Below, piece by piece: positions 10,945-21,370 of a stretch of DNA of 64,000 bases. Source of the stretch: Lasiosphaeris hirsuta (taxonomy: Eukaryota > Ascomycota > Sordariomycetes > Sordariales > Lasiosphaeriaceae); the NCBI GenBank assembly GCA_030549175.1, contig JAUKUA010000001.1:4030001-4094000 (forward strand). Reading direction: 5' to 3'. The first letter of the stretch is position 1. The number at the start of each line of letters is the position of its first letter. A program made the translations under genes and the position numbers. The notes beneath the pieces were generated by a model. The model saw only the letters and a list, made by a program, of their open reading frames with translations. It was not told the origin of the DNA and searched no databases.

Positions 10945-11871
10945 ATGGCGCCCACAACAGCAAGAGGAAAAGCAACGGCCGAGTTCCGCAGGTTCCGCCG
11001 CCTCCCTACCGAGCTGCGAAACGAGATATGGGAGTTCGCCCTCTGCATCGGACACCAGGACACCACGGCGCCGCGCATCGTCAACATCGAGTTCACGGGC
11101 CACCGCGCCTTCATCGATGACATAGCACCCAAGAGGGACGCACCGTCCAAGACCACCGCCTCGAGCCAGGATGTCAACACCACCAAGTTCCGGTGTACCA
11201 ACAAGAAATCCCTCCTGGCGACGAGCACTGCCTGGATCCTTGGCCGGACGTATTCCGAGAGCCGAGCCGTCGTGCAGTGGCACCTCGCCCGGGCCACACT
11301 CCCAGGCCTACCCAGCTTCGGCGACGCCCTGCTCAGCCCGCTGCTTGACGTTGACCCACGACGCGACCTGCTCTTTGTGCGCAGCCCGGGTGCCAGACAT
11401 ATTGGTCACGGGTACGCGCGCCTCTTGTGGGGATGGGGGTTACTGGGACCGGCCAAAGAGCATGTCGAGGCAGACGAGATGCAAGACTTCAGCCACATGG
11501 TCATCCGGGCAGGAGACCTACCGCCAGTTCCGCGGTGCGCAAAGGTTGGGTCACTTTTTGCGGCGAGCTTTGCTCTGAGGCCGCTACCGGGGCTACAAAG
11601 TATGACGGTTTTGTTGGAAAACAAGGGGACCAGCATGGATTTTGAATTGCGATCAGGCGATCTTGAATTCGCGGAGGAGTTTGATGACGAGGGCAAGTTA
11701 AGACGTGTTGCTGACGAAATGGCCAACCTGTCGTTAGCCGAGGCAGAGGAAAAGCATGGAACTTTTGGCAGGGCGATTTGGCTTTGGGAGGTGGTTGGAG
11801 GAGGGACCGAGCAAATGCCAAAGTTGAGATTTGCTAGAATTAAAGGGGCTCAATCATCCGCCGCAGGATGA
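10945..11871 (+). CDS. 2EXR-domain protein
   Basis: Intronless 308-aa protein. Residues of about 14-31 (FRRFRRLPTELRNEIWEFAL) match the hallmark of the fungal 2EXR family, F..LP.ELR..IW, which opens a roughly 100-residue globular domain. This family is greatly expanded in filamentous ascomycetes and its biochemical role is unknown. The rest has no TM segment or signal peptide. The C-terminal third is acidic and helical (around EFAEEFDDEGKLRRVADEMA). The start is the ATG at 10945, just before the domain; no earlier in-frame ATG gives a better N-terminus. It lies in the gene-poor accessory stretch next to decayed genes, consistent with a lineage-specific member. Confidence 0.8.
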   Translation: MAPTTARGKATAEFRRFRRLPTELRNEIWEFALCIGHQDTTAPRIVNIEFTGHRAFIDDIAPKRDAPSKTTASSQDVNTTKFRCTNKKSLLATSTAWILGRTYSESRAVVQWHLARATLPGLPSFGDALLSPLLDVDPRRDLLFVRSPGARHIGHGYARLLWGWGLLGPAKEHVEADEMQDFSHMVIRAGDLPPVPRCAKVGSLFAASFALRPLPGLQSMTVLLENKGTSMDFELRSGDLEFAEEFDDEGKLRRVADEMANLSLAEAEEKHGTFGRAIWLWEVVGGGTEQMPKLRFARIKGAQSSAAG

Positions 11872-12225
11872 GATATTCGCTAGATAAACCGCAGAAATCA
11901 ATACACCGACCATCGAGCGCTCCTGGTTGTAGTCAATCGTAGAAGATGGGTATCCGGACGGGCAGCTCATCCCACCGAACCCATCACCAACGATACCGTC
12001 TGCGAGTTGGCATAGTTGTTGGCCATACCGTCCGGCTATGCACAGCAGACTTGACCGCGGTCGTGCTTCTCGTAGTGGTATCCGTTGCCAGTAGGTAGTT
12101 TTCGATGCCTCAGGAGACCGTGGTCGCACAGAGAACATCCCTTTCAGAAGCTTTCGTTTCCATCGGGCTTGGCCGAGATGAGCAAGTTGGCATAGGAAGG
12201 CAATGATGAGGACAAAAGGACGCAT
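11854..12225 (-). CDS. Candidate small secreted protein (hypothetical)
   Basis: A 123-aa frame begins MRPFVLIIAFLCQLAHLGQA, a good signal-peptide shape with likely cleavage after AHLGQA, followed by a basic segment and a few cysteines (LLCIAGRYGQQLCQ; SSCGG). It overlaps the end of the 2EXR gene by 18 bp on the opposite strand. I recognise no family and see no promoter evidence, so it may be chance. Confidence 0.2.
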   Translation of the reverse strand: MRPFVLIIAFLCQLAHLGQARWKRKLLKGMFSVRPRSPEASKTTYWQRIPLREARPRSSLLCIAGRYGQQLCQLADGIVGDGFGGMSCPSGYPSSTIDYNQERSMVGVLISAVYLANISSCGG

Positions 12226-12437
12226 TTTGACAACTTCTCTGTGAATTGAACGGCTCAAAGTGATCCCAAAGGATTTTTCTTCCCCTGAGCAGTTTGTGTT
12301 CATCATCTAAGCCCGTTTTAGCTAGGTCCTAGGACTTGGTCCCGCCACTCTTTTCAGCACAGGAAGCCTTAGATGGGCAAAACGAATAGCTACCGGCCAG
12401 GATAAAAAAAGGCTTGGTACCCCGGAGAGTATAGATA
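12226..12437. other. Short spacer upstream of the tRNA pair
   Basis: No gene is seen. It includes a T-rich/A-rich tract just 3' of the minus-strand tRNA that could supply its RNA polymerase III terminator. Confidence 0.4.
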
Positions 12438-12507
12438 TGCGACCGAAGGGAATCGAACCCCTCCCTCAACCTTGGAAGGGTTGGATCAACCACTAGACCA
12501 CGGTCGC
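12438..12507 (-). tRNA. tRNA-Gly (anticodon TCC)
   Basis: The minus-strand sequence folds as a cloverleaf. The acceptor stem GCGACCG pairs perfectly with CGGTCGC. The anticodon arm is CAACC-CTTCCAA-GGTTG, which places TCC at positions 34-36. The T arm contains GGTTCGATTCC (B box), and TGGTCTAGTGG is the A box. There is no intron. CCA is not encoded, as expected for eukaryotes. It reads GGA glycine codons. Confidence 0.93.
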
Positions 12508-12515
12508 TGGAACTG

Positions 12516-12598
12516 TGGGCGAGTTACAGATCGAACTCGAGACCAGTCGCAGACACGTTGATGCGAAGTGAATACGCTACCAGCCGCGCTACGCGCCC
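12516..12598 (-). pseudogene. tRNA-like relic beside tRNA-Gly
   Basis: Eight bases beyond the tRNA-Gly on the same strand, an 83-nt segment starts GGGCGCG and ends CTCGCCCA (six of seven acceptor pairs). It carries near-consensus A-box (TAGCGCGGCTGG) and B-box (AGTTCGATCTG) sequences and a CTTCGCAT loop like that of tRNA-Ala(CGC). The anticodon and T stems do not pair well, so it is more likely a decayed tRNA than a working one. Confidence 0.3.
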
Positions 12599-14524
12599 AT
12601 TGCTTGCTTGATGGGACTGGAGCGTCGTAATCGCGCATCTGGGCGAAGGGTATGCTTGTTTGCTGAGGTTGGTGGATTCCCACGTTGGTTGGTGGAGTTG
12701 GTGTGGGGAGCTCGCGATGTGGCTTCGGGTGCGGCGGGATGACGGCGTGGACGGCTTGGTCTTGCATGACGGCTGCATTGTGGATTCGGGTCATCCTCCG
12801 GTCATGTTCAGAAAGTGATCCAATTTCTTGTACATGGACTTGTTTGTTTACGTGACCGCAGGTGAAACCGGTAGGCAGAACAGCCACAACACGAATGTTC
12901 CGCTGATCAACGAGCTCACATCTCGGACCGGTGACGCCGCAGCGTGCACGGGGATTGGAGCTGCCGAGCTGGCGGAGCTGGCGGTATCAATCAGACCATG
13001 ACGGATGGAGCTCGGAAAGAATCTCACGATTGGGTGGACAGCCTCTTCTGAGGTGGTACAGAAAGTGGTGCAGACACACAGGCCGGGTTGTTGCATGAGG
13101 GGAGGAGAGCAGAATGCAGTGCTGTGTGGCTCTGCAAACCTTGCCGTTGCCACGGCCTATTAGCAATCGCGACAGTCTTCTGGAAAACTTCTAGCCCGAT
13201 CGCGCGGCACTAGCTGCAGTGGGGTAACATTCCATGGTCGGGATGGCAATTGAGAGTTTGATGACTGCGAATTACCACGACATGTGTCATCCTGCTGTCA
13301 ACCTCTACCGTTCTTCCGCGGCGTGTTCCGGGGGGCTGGTTTTAGGACGGGAGCATCTCCGGCCCATTGCACACTGTTGAAAAAAAACAGAGAGAGTGGC
13401 GAGTTGTCACACGGACACAATGAGTCTGCTCAGTGCTGTCGCAGCGGGGGCACTTTGCGCAGTCGACCACAGACAGCCGCCACCAGTCATGAGTCGGGTG
13501 TCGATTGGGTATTAGCTGGCATGGCCGCCAGTCGAACCCGACTCGAAATCAGGTCTGCGACAACAAGGATATCGAAACTTCCGAATCGTGTCGGCACGCA
13601 CAGCCCACCGCATTGGAACAGCCCGGGAACCGCAACAGGATAGCCGACTCGAATGGCGATGAGCCTCAGAACGATTCGGCCCGCCACAGGCAGCACTGAA
13701 ACTAGTGAGCGGTGTGTATCTAGACCGGACTGCTAGCGTCCAATGCCTCTGTGCCCAACCTTGCCAGCCTCCAACACACATTGTCTGCCTGAATGACGGT
13801 AACGTAGCGAGTGGAGTCCTCGCACTGCTCTGCACCTGTCGCGTCCTTTCCTTCCACTACCGATCAGTCGTGGCGCAACAGAGACACGAGAGAGCACGAG
13901 AGACGGATGGAGAGTGAAAAGCGATATTTGAGATTTGGCCTAGCCACTCGCATGCCGTAGTAAGCAAGCCAGCCGCAGGGCGCGGTTCGACCGACTCGGC
14001 AAGCTGACTGGCCACACTACGACCCCCCCGCAGCCCTATTGCATCTCCATTGCATCGCGGACTGGGCTGTGCCCCTTGGCGCTCCGTCGTCGCTCCGTCG
14101 CCCGCTGCGAGTCGAGAGCATGGCGCCGCGATTTGGACGCCACATCCCTCCTATTGGGAACGGAGCGCAATGGCCCCGGTTTTGTGCTTCGCAACTCACG
14201 GACGGCAGAGTGTAACGTGTAGGTAGCCGCCCCACGCAGACGCGATGTGCCCCATGTGCTGGGGCGCTGGGGCGTCTGGAGGATGGGTTATAGGTTGCGA
14301 TATATCCCATCAGCCCTATGAGGCATGGGAGGCCTTCGAGAAGTGCACGCGGTAAGAACCTACTAGCAAGAACCCAGTCTTACACATCCTCACATCCGCA
14401 CACCATATAGAAAGCCCAGCCCTTCCAGATCCGGTGCCAGAAATCCCGACAGCCCAGTACCTGCTGCTCCAACCTTCACTGAGCTACTCGGCACATCGCT
14501 CAGTCTGCCTTACCCTCCGTCGCC
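12599..14524. other. Intergenic and leader of the two-TM protein gene
   Basis: No convincing frame was found. The last 190 bases before the start at 14525 contain a possible 5'-UTR intron (GTAAGA near 14351 to a TATAG acceptor at 14406-14410) and a C-rich leader. Confidence 0.45.
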
Positions 14525-15781
14525 ATGGGTCGCTGGGAATTCACAAAGCTCCAATCACACCCAGAGGCCGACGAAGGTCCCGTGGTACATAGGAGGAGTC
14601 GCCGCGCCTTCACTCGGCTGGAGCTGTGTCTTTTGGTCCCACTAGTGATCTTCGCCGTCGCCCTTGCCGCTTTCACCATCATCTACATTGTCCAGCACAA
14701 TGGGGCTGTTAAGCCAGCCGCCGTGGTTGCGCTCTGCTGCACGACCCTCACGCTCCTGTCCATAGGCTATGTCGTATCCCGACGAGCGAGAAGACCTGAC
14801 TGGTACCGGGACCTTGAGTCGGGGAGTCTACAGAATTGGCAGATCTCGGCGCCAGTTCCCATGTCTTCGCCCGAGACAAGCCAAGCGACTCTTGTGTCCA
14901 ACACATCTTACGCACCCATCCCCAACACCCGCCCGTCATCGCCGTGTCCGTCGACGCTCACCAACAAAGTCTACCTCGCTGTGAAAAACACCTTCAAAAG
15001 CAGCCCGAGTCTCTTGTCCCGGAGCTCCTTCGAGAGTTCAACTTCTTCAGCGACACAGGACGACCGTGAGCGCCTCCTCGAAAATCAATCCAGCGCCGAG
15101 ACACCCGAGATTGGGGCCGAGGGAAAGCTATGGACAGCCGTCTTTGAGCTGTCGGGCGAGGCGAGGCTTGCAGAGCTGAAGCGCTTGTCCATCAAGGAGT
15201 TGAGTGCCGAGGACATTGAGAAACCAAACAGCGAGGGAACATCCCAAGTGAAGATTGTCGTCACGAAGCCGCAGCCCATCGCATCGCCACCTCGCAGCCG
15301 GCGGGGGTCTTTCGACGGCGGCCGCTCCAAGCGCGACATGTCTCTCGAGTTCGACCCGCTCCGTTCCAACCCCTTCCAGGTTCGGCGGGATTTGAGTGTG
15401 CGGCTTACCAAGAGCGCCCAGACGCTATCTTCGCCGTCCAAGGGCCGAACAGCAGACCCGATCCTGCGGCGACCGCGCTCCGCCGAGCCAGGTTTCGACC
15501 GGCCTAACCCTAGACTCGGACACGGCCCAGCCGTCCTACAGCCTTTTGCTGATCGCCTTGCGACTGATATCGGCACGGATCAACCCTCACCCCCAGCACC
15601 ATCAACACCACCAATGGCCATGCCGCCGACACCGCCAGCATCTCCAGGACTTTGGATTGTGAAAGAGACGCCCCGGGCGTTCAGCCAGAATACTCGAGCA
15701 TTGCGACGATTGCCGCCTCCGGCTGCTGAGGTTGGGGCCGGAAGTCGCAACCTCAGGGCCGTGTATCAAAACACAAACTGA
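14525..15781 (+). CDS. Two-TM membrane protein with disordered tail
   Basis: Intronless 418-aa protein that I do not recognise beyond being a filamentous-fungal type. Two hydrophobic segments lie at about residues 36-58 (LLVPLVIFAVALAAFTIIYIV) and 65-84, joined by a very short loop. This N-terminal hairpin is followed by a basic patch (SRRARRPDW) and a Ser/Pro-rich, mostly disordered cytosolic tail of about 330 residues. The tail contains proline-rich PPTPPASP near residue 371 and many Ser-Pro sites. The start ATG has a good context (CGCCATGG). It may act as a membrane-anchored scaffold; that is inference only. Confidence 0.75.
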   Translation: MGRWEFTKLQSHPEADEGPVVHRRSRRAFTRLELCLLVPLVIFAVALAAFTIIYIVQHNGAVKPAAVVALCCTTLTLLSIGYVVSRRARRPDWYRDLESGSLQNWQISAPVPMSSPETSQATLVSNTSYAPIPNTRPSSPCPSTLTNKVYLAVKNTFKSSPSLLSRSSFESSTSSATQDDRERLLENQSSAETPEIGAEGKLWTAVFELSGEARLAELKRLSIKELSAEDIEKPNSEGTSQVKIVVTKPQPIASPPRSRRGSFDGGRSKRDMSLEFDPLRSNPFQVRRDLSVRLTKSAQTLSSPSKGRTADPILRRPRSAEPGFDRPNPRLGHGPAVLQPFADRLATDIGTDQPSPPAPSTPPMAMPPTPPASPGLWIVKETPRAFSQNTRALRRLPPPAAEVGAGSRNLRAVYQNTN

Positions 15782-16481
15782 GGGGGCTTTGATGGAAGAA
15801 GTTTGAGATTGTGTGGAGGAAGAAAATGAATTGATACCCTGTCTTCGGCCAGTCATGGCCGGGGCACTCACGACTTTTATGAGCTATTACGAATGATTTT
15901 ATTTTATGAAATTACGAGAAGCGGGCGCAGGACTTGGTTGCATTGGTGGTTCGGAATGCATCATGATGGGTTGGGGCGCATAGAACGGCGTTTCTTTATG
16001 AGGGAGACCTTGAGCTTTTCTATGGGAAAATCATTATAATCATATTCTTGTACATGATTTAATGACATACATGATATTTGCATATTTTCACTGCCGAGTT
16101 GAAAATGTAACTGGAAACACTACTCTGCCTAGGTTCTGCGCACTAGCGAGATTTCTTGAATTCCACTGCTTTGGAGAAGACGGAGGCATGCCGGATAAGG
16201 AAGGTGATGTAGTGCTGGCAGTGGCTGGCCTAGTCGCGGCTGTCATGTTCCAATGATATTTCAATTCTTTAGATCCTCGCATGGACTGCAAAGAGCCATG
16301 GTACCCGCGGGATATTGGTCTGTGATTATCAGTGGCTATGGAATGGGCCGACCAAGGCTCAGGTGAGCCACCAATACCTACACTTCATAGCTCCACCAAC
16401 TATTTCACTTCGACGGTCACCAGACGCAATTGATGTATCCTATACTTCCGAAAGTGTTTGCTCATGATATTAAATCTCAAA
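15782..16481. other. Intergenic
   Basis: AT-rich trailer of the preceding gene (ATTTTATTTTATG near 15900) and spacer. No supported gene. Confidence 0.45.
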
Positions 16482-16903
16482 ATGGCATCTTCTTACAGCA
16501 TTTGCCCGGCAACCGAAGACGTTTGCGGAAACCGCCGAACAGTTCAAGCACAAGTCGCCTGGTGGAGAAGACATATGAATGTGTGGAGTAAGTTGAGGGC
16601 AGCTATGCATTTGAAGTCTACACCTCTGATGTTAACGTGGCGAGTGAGCAGCTCTCCAAACCATTGCCGTAAGCCCCAACACCATCAGCAGCGGAGTGTT
16701 GGCGCGATGTTGATACGCTGGGGCCTGGACAAGGCCGAGGATGAGGGCAAAGAGGTGTGTATGTTCTGGGAACGGAGCCCGGGAGGAAGTTGTATCTCAG
16801 CGCTGGGTTTGAGGATCTGGCATCGAGTGGCCTCATCTTGGGAGAGATGCATCACAGCATGATAAAGCGAGTCGTGAAATACTGGGGATGCGGGCAGTAC
16901 TAA
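16482..16903 (+). pseudogene. GNAT N-acetyltransferase remnant
   Basis: The start MASSYSICPATED resembles GNAT N-termini. Downstream, HHQQRSVGAMLIRWGLDKAE (about 16681-16740) matches the acetyl-CoA-binding motif A (R/Q-x-x-G-x-G/A followed by a helix). After a frame change near 16757, another frame reads YVLGTEPGRKLYLSAGF and EDLASSGLILGE, the typical GNAT ending, to a TAA at 16901-16903. The part between the N-terminus and motif A is too short for the fold, so an internal deletion is likely as well. It cannot make an active enzyme as read. Confidence 0.55.
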
Positions 16904-17403
16904 TCTGCCAGCTTCAACTCGACTCCACACCTCCCGTTGTGCCTGATACGCGCCAGCTCGGTGGTTCGGACGTGATCCACTGCAGGTGCTCGCCATCCAA
17001 GAAGACGGCGAACATGACACCATAGAACTGCATCGATTTTCCCGCTATCGAAATGTTATATCAAGACACACAGCAGCTATGTTCTTTCTTGTGGGTCCCT
17101 CATTTTCAAGTCTCGCGGTCGTTGTGCGACTTTCGTTGTAGAATGGAATGAAAAACGCTCGGGAAGCATCCAGGGTCTCATGTAGGAGCTATGCTTGATT
17201 GGCCATAGCTGGGTGGGTCCGCCATCATGGGGTGGTCCAAGGCCACGCCAAATTTTTAGCTCCTGGAAAAAAATTTATGACCGCGACGCATTCTCTTCAG
17301 AAAGATAACCATCAACGCAACACAACCTCTTCTCTCAACATCAATCCATCCTCGCAATCCCATCCACATCACAATCTCCTCACTACCACAACCATCAGTC
17401 AAG
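16904..17403. promoter_or_regulatory. Upstream region of the two-RRM gene
   Basis: No gene is seen. The last 100 bases before the start are CA/CT-rich (ACCATCAACGCAACAC...), which looks like a short 5' leader. Confidence 0.4.
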
Positions 17404-18404
17404 ATGTAAGTATTCAATCATTACGTGTGTCTTCCAATGTGTGCGGGCGCTAACTTGCGCTCAATAGGAACTGCCTCCGTCGCTCCGCCTTCCGCTCCGC
17501 CCTTGCGGCATCCAAGCAGGTCGTCCCCAAGACTGCTTCCACTCCCTTCTCAGTCCAGATTGCCGCCAGAGCCAACACCGCGAAGTCCACCTCGATACAA
17601 GCAACCCGCTGCTTCTCCCAGAGCGTCCGCGTGCAGAATGTCGAGGAGGATCGCAGTGAATTCACTGCTGTGGACGAGTCTGCCCCGCAAGAGAGTGTTG
17701 AGAAGTCCCAGACGCGCCAACAATCCAGTAAGAGCTCGCCCAAGGTAATATTTTATCCATCCTCGAACCCGGTAACTAATATTGGCGCAGCAGATGGAGC
17801 CACCCCTTACGCATGCTTCGTCCGCAACCTTATCTTCGACGCTACCGAGGAGCACCTGAAGACTGCGTTTGAGAAGTACGGCGAGGTTGTCCAGGCTCAC
17901 ATCGTCCGTGACCCCCGTGGCCTGAGCAAGGGGTAAGTCTTTTCTCTCTCTGAAACGTAGCATTTCTTGCTGACATAAATTTTCAGTTATGGCTTCGTGT
18001 ACTTCGCAACTGCTGCCCAGATGCAGGCTGCGTGCTCTAATGTGAACGGCTCATTCTGGCACGGACGTCGTGTCACCTGCATTCCCCGTATGCCCAAGGA
18101 GAAGGTCCGCCCTAGCCCCGATATCCCGACCTCGACGCTTTATGTCGGCAACATTCCCTACGAAACGACAGACGCCGAGCTCAACGCTATTTTCCGCGAC
18201 CTTGACAACGTCACTGACATCCGCATTGCCGTCGACCGCACTACAGGCTGGCCCCGTGGCTTCGCGCACGCTGATTTTGCCGATGTCGAGTCAGCCCGCA
18301 TTGCTCACGACAAGTTGTCCGGTGTTCAAATCGGCGAGAGGCAGCTGATCATTGATTTCTCGGAGGGCTACAAGAAGAACAGCCGTGCACCGACCCGTCA
18401 GTAG
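17404..18404 (+). CDS. Two-RRM RNA-binding protein, likely mitochondrial
   Basis: Exons 17404-17405, 17468-17727, 17791-17932 and 17987-18404 give 273 aa. The start codon itself is split (AT|G) by the first intron (GTAAGT...AATAG). RRM1 (about 90-165) has RNP2-like CFVRNLIF and RNP1-like KGYGFVYF. RRM2 (about 180-255) has TLYVGNIP and RGFAHADF. The N-terminal 50 residues are rich in Arg, Ser and Ala without acids (MNCLRRSAFRSALAASKQ, then TRCFSQSVR), a good mitochondrial presequence with a typical cleavage region. This suggests a role in mitochondrial RNA processing or stability. The acceptor of intron 2 is a tandem CAGCAG (NAGNAG), so forms with or without one residue are possible. The ending GYKKNSRAPTRQ is basic. 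Confidence 0.85.
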
Positions 18405-19286
18405 GACGCAGTAGTGGAAAAAGGGAGATGATTGTAATGTAGGATGAAGATGTGGAGGAATTCTCGCGATGGCTTCGTCGCAACTTGGTTTTTTTTTTTT
18501 TTTGGGTCCATCTAGCAGTGGCGTAATCCGGACAAAACCAGGCGGTATGGGGACGGATAGCTACGGCTACCGCACTGCGTCGCAGCAGGCACAGGGGACC
18601 GTCAAAGAGAGTGTACTATCAACCTGTAGACAAGAATTTTGTTCGTGTACCTTAACACTAACCACTGTATAATAAACCCAATATCCCCACTACAATTATT
18701 TTTCGTTGCAGGGCGAGGAGGCATAAAGTGGCTGAGTTCGGGGCACGCCATCTGAAGTCGTCCAACGTGTCGTTGCGGGCTTCCGGGGGGGTTTCATAGA
18801 TGGGGCACTGGGAACCGACCACATGTTTTTGCTTGTCCTTGGACGTCTTAGGCCGTTCCAATGGAATTGGAGAGCCGGGGTGGCCCAGTGCTGCGGGGCC
18901 AACAACCTCCCGTGACAAAGGAGGGGGGGGTGTGGTGCAGCTTCAGCCTCGGCATTTCAGGGTGGCGCTGGTCGGCAGGCGCTCACAACGCCTGAATTTA
19001 TCCCAACGCGTCCAGCAGCCAGCAGTCGCCGGCCAGCAAAGCATCAAGCTCTCCAGTTACAACAAGGGCGAAATGATATTTTCTATTTCTACTGGACCTG
19101 GGTGAACTGTTGCTTATTTATTTTTTTCCCTTATAGCTTTTCCTCTTCTCGCTCTTGTGCCGAGTAACTTCTTCGTCCATCGAGCACACTGTTCTCCCCG
19201 CGATTCACCTTCCACCCACTTCCCCCCCCCCCCCGCCTTGTGTTTGTCATCACCGCCCCGTACGACACAGTACAACAGCTGTCACC
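18405..19286. other. 3' flank of the RRM gene and Pex5 upstream region
   Basis: Homopolymers T14 (about 18488-18501), G8 (about 18922-18930) and C10 (about 19226-19236) occur here. One ACGCGT lies at 19006-19011. The last 100 bases are a CT-rich leader. No gene is seen. Confidence 0.45.
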
Positions 19287-21370
19287 ATGTCATTCTTAGG
19301 CAGCGCCGAGTGCTCGACGGCGGGCAATCCGCTCAGCCAGTTTACGAAACACGTCCAGGATGACAAGAGCCTCCAGCACGACCGCTTGGTCGGCAGAGGC
19401 CCAAATGGCTCCCTCGGCAGCTTCAGGTCCCAGACCCGCGGTACACCGCAGGACGAGGTACGTCCAGAGAATGACAAGCCCCGCGAGATTCGCGAGATTC
19501 ACGGCATGTCGCTGTCTGCTGCAGGTTGCTAACCATCTGCTCCCTTGCTTTGCTGCCGATACAGATGATGAACGGTTTCCTACACCAATCGCCCGGTCTT
19601 CCCGAGATGCCCCTCGAGCAGCAGGCCGGCCCCATGGGGAACCTCCACATCGACCCCAACCATGCGGTCCACCTCCGCGCCAAGTCGGCCTCGCCTCCCC
19701 AATGGGCCGGCGACTTTCAGAGCACCCAGATGGCTATGGAATCCGCCTTCAACGCCCCCCCAGGGACCCAGTTCAGCCCGGATGAGTTCGCAAAGTTCCA
19801 GCAGATGGGCGCCCCCGGCGCATCCGTATCGCGCTCCAGCCCCATGCCCGGCGCCGCGGCTGCCGGCATGATGGGCGGAGGCATGATGGGTATGGGTGGC
19901 ATGAACAGCAGCATGGGCGGCATGAGCTACGGTATGATGCAACGCCCCATGTACCAGCCCATGACGAGCATGTACGGTCAGCAGGCGCACATGCAACCGC
20001 CGCAACAACAGCAGGAACCCGAGGGCAAGGGCAAAGGAAAGGTGGTTGAGCTGGACGACACGAAGTGGGAGGAGCAGTTTGCTCAGATGGAACTCCACGA
20101 CCAGGATGCGAAGCCGGACGAGGCGCTAGCCATGGAACCCGAACTGAATGCCATGGACGAGCAACTTCACTCGGAGACAGGCCATGGCGACTTCGAGTCG
20201 ATATGGCGTGGCCTCCAAGCCGAGCGAGAGGCCATGGCGGACCTTGACGTTGAAGAGGACTTTTCCAAGTTTGACAGCTCAAACTTTGGCGGCGACAACC
20301 TGAACGAATGGGGTCTGACGAACGGTCGGATCGGTGCCGACCCCATCATCCAGGAATACTTGTTTGAGGAGGAAAACATGTTCCAGGCCGCAAATAGTCC
20401 GTTCCAGGAGGGTGTACGCATCATGACCGAAGGCGGCAATCTTTCGCTCGCGGCACTGGCGTTTGAGGCGGCTGTACAAAAGAACCCCGATCATCTTGAT
20501 GCGTGGGTCTACTTGGGGAGCGCGCAGGCGCAGAATGAAAAAGAAGAAGCGGCCATCCGTGCACTCGAGCATGCTCTGAAGATCGACCCCAATAATCTTG
20601 CGTCACTGATGGGCCTGGCTGTCTCATACACGAACGAAGGCTATGATAGTACCGCGTACCGTACCCTCGAGCGCTGGTTATCGGTCAGGTACCCGCAAGT
20701 AATCGCCCCCGAGAACCTCTCATCGGCAGCCGACCTCGGCTTCACGGACCGGGCGCAGCTCCACGATCGCGTAACAACCCTCTTCTTGAACGCGGCACGC
20801 CTCGCCCCCGACGGCGATCACATGGATCCTGATGTCCAGGTCGGTTTAGGCGTGCTCTTCTACGGTGCCGAGGACTACGATAAGGCCGTCGACTGCTTCC
20901 AGGCGGCGCTGCACAGTTCAGAGCTCGGCACGAGTAACCAACGTGAGCAAGTCCACCTACTCTGGAATCGGCTGGGCGCCACTCTCGCCAACAGCGGCCG
21001 CTCCGAGGAGGCCATAGCAGCATATGAGAAGGCGCTGGCTATCCACCCCAACTTTGTACGCGCCCGGTACAACCTGGGCGTGTCGTGCATTAACATCGGC
21101 TGCCACGCCGAGGCGGCTGGACACCTGCTCGCGGCGCTCGATATGCACAAGAGCGTTGAGAAGAGCGGACGCGAGAAGGCGAGGGAGCTGCTGGGCGGCG
21201 ACGGCGATGCGACCGACAGCCATATCGAGGCCATGATGACACAGAACCGCAGCACAACGCTCTACGATACACTTCGTCGCGTCTTCACCCAGATGGGGCG
21301 GCGCGACCTCGCTGAGAAGGTGGTCGTCGGAGTCGACCCGGATATTTTCAGGGGCGAGTTTGACTTTTGA
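19287..21370 (+). CDS. PEX5: Peroxisomal PTS1 receptor Pex5
   Basis: Cytosolic cycling receptor that binds C-terminal SKL-type signals and carries enzymes into peroxisomes. Exons 19287-19457 and 19565-21370 give 658 aa, a normal length. The N-terminus MSFLGSAECSTAGNPLSQF carries the conserved cysteine (Cys9) that is ubiquitinated for receptor recycling in known Pex5 proteins. Docking WxxxF pentapeptides are at 104-108 (WAGDF) and 225-229 (WEEQF). A Met/Gly-rich linker covers about 155-200. The C-terminal half is a TPR array (for example AWVYLGSAQAQNEKEEAAI, LWNRLGATLANSGRSEEAI, ARYNLGVSCINIG) that forms the PTS1 pocket. The gene stands alone and is convergent with the exonuclease gene at 22189. 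Confidence 0.96.

Noticed and set aside
17745..17793. GTAATA donor for the second RRM-gene intron
   Set aside because: It leaves exon 3 out of frame; the upstream GTAAGA donor at 17728 gives the correct frame.
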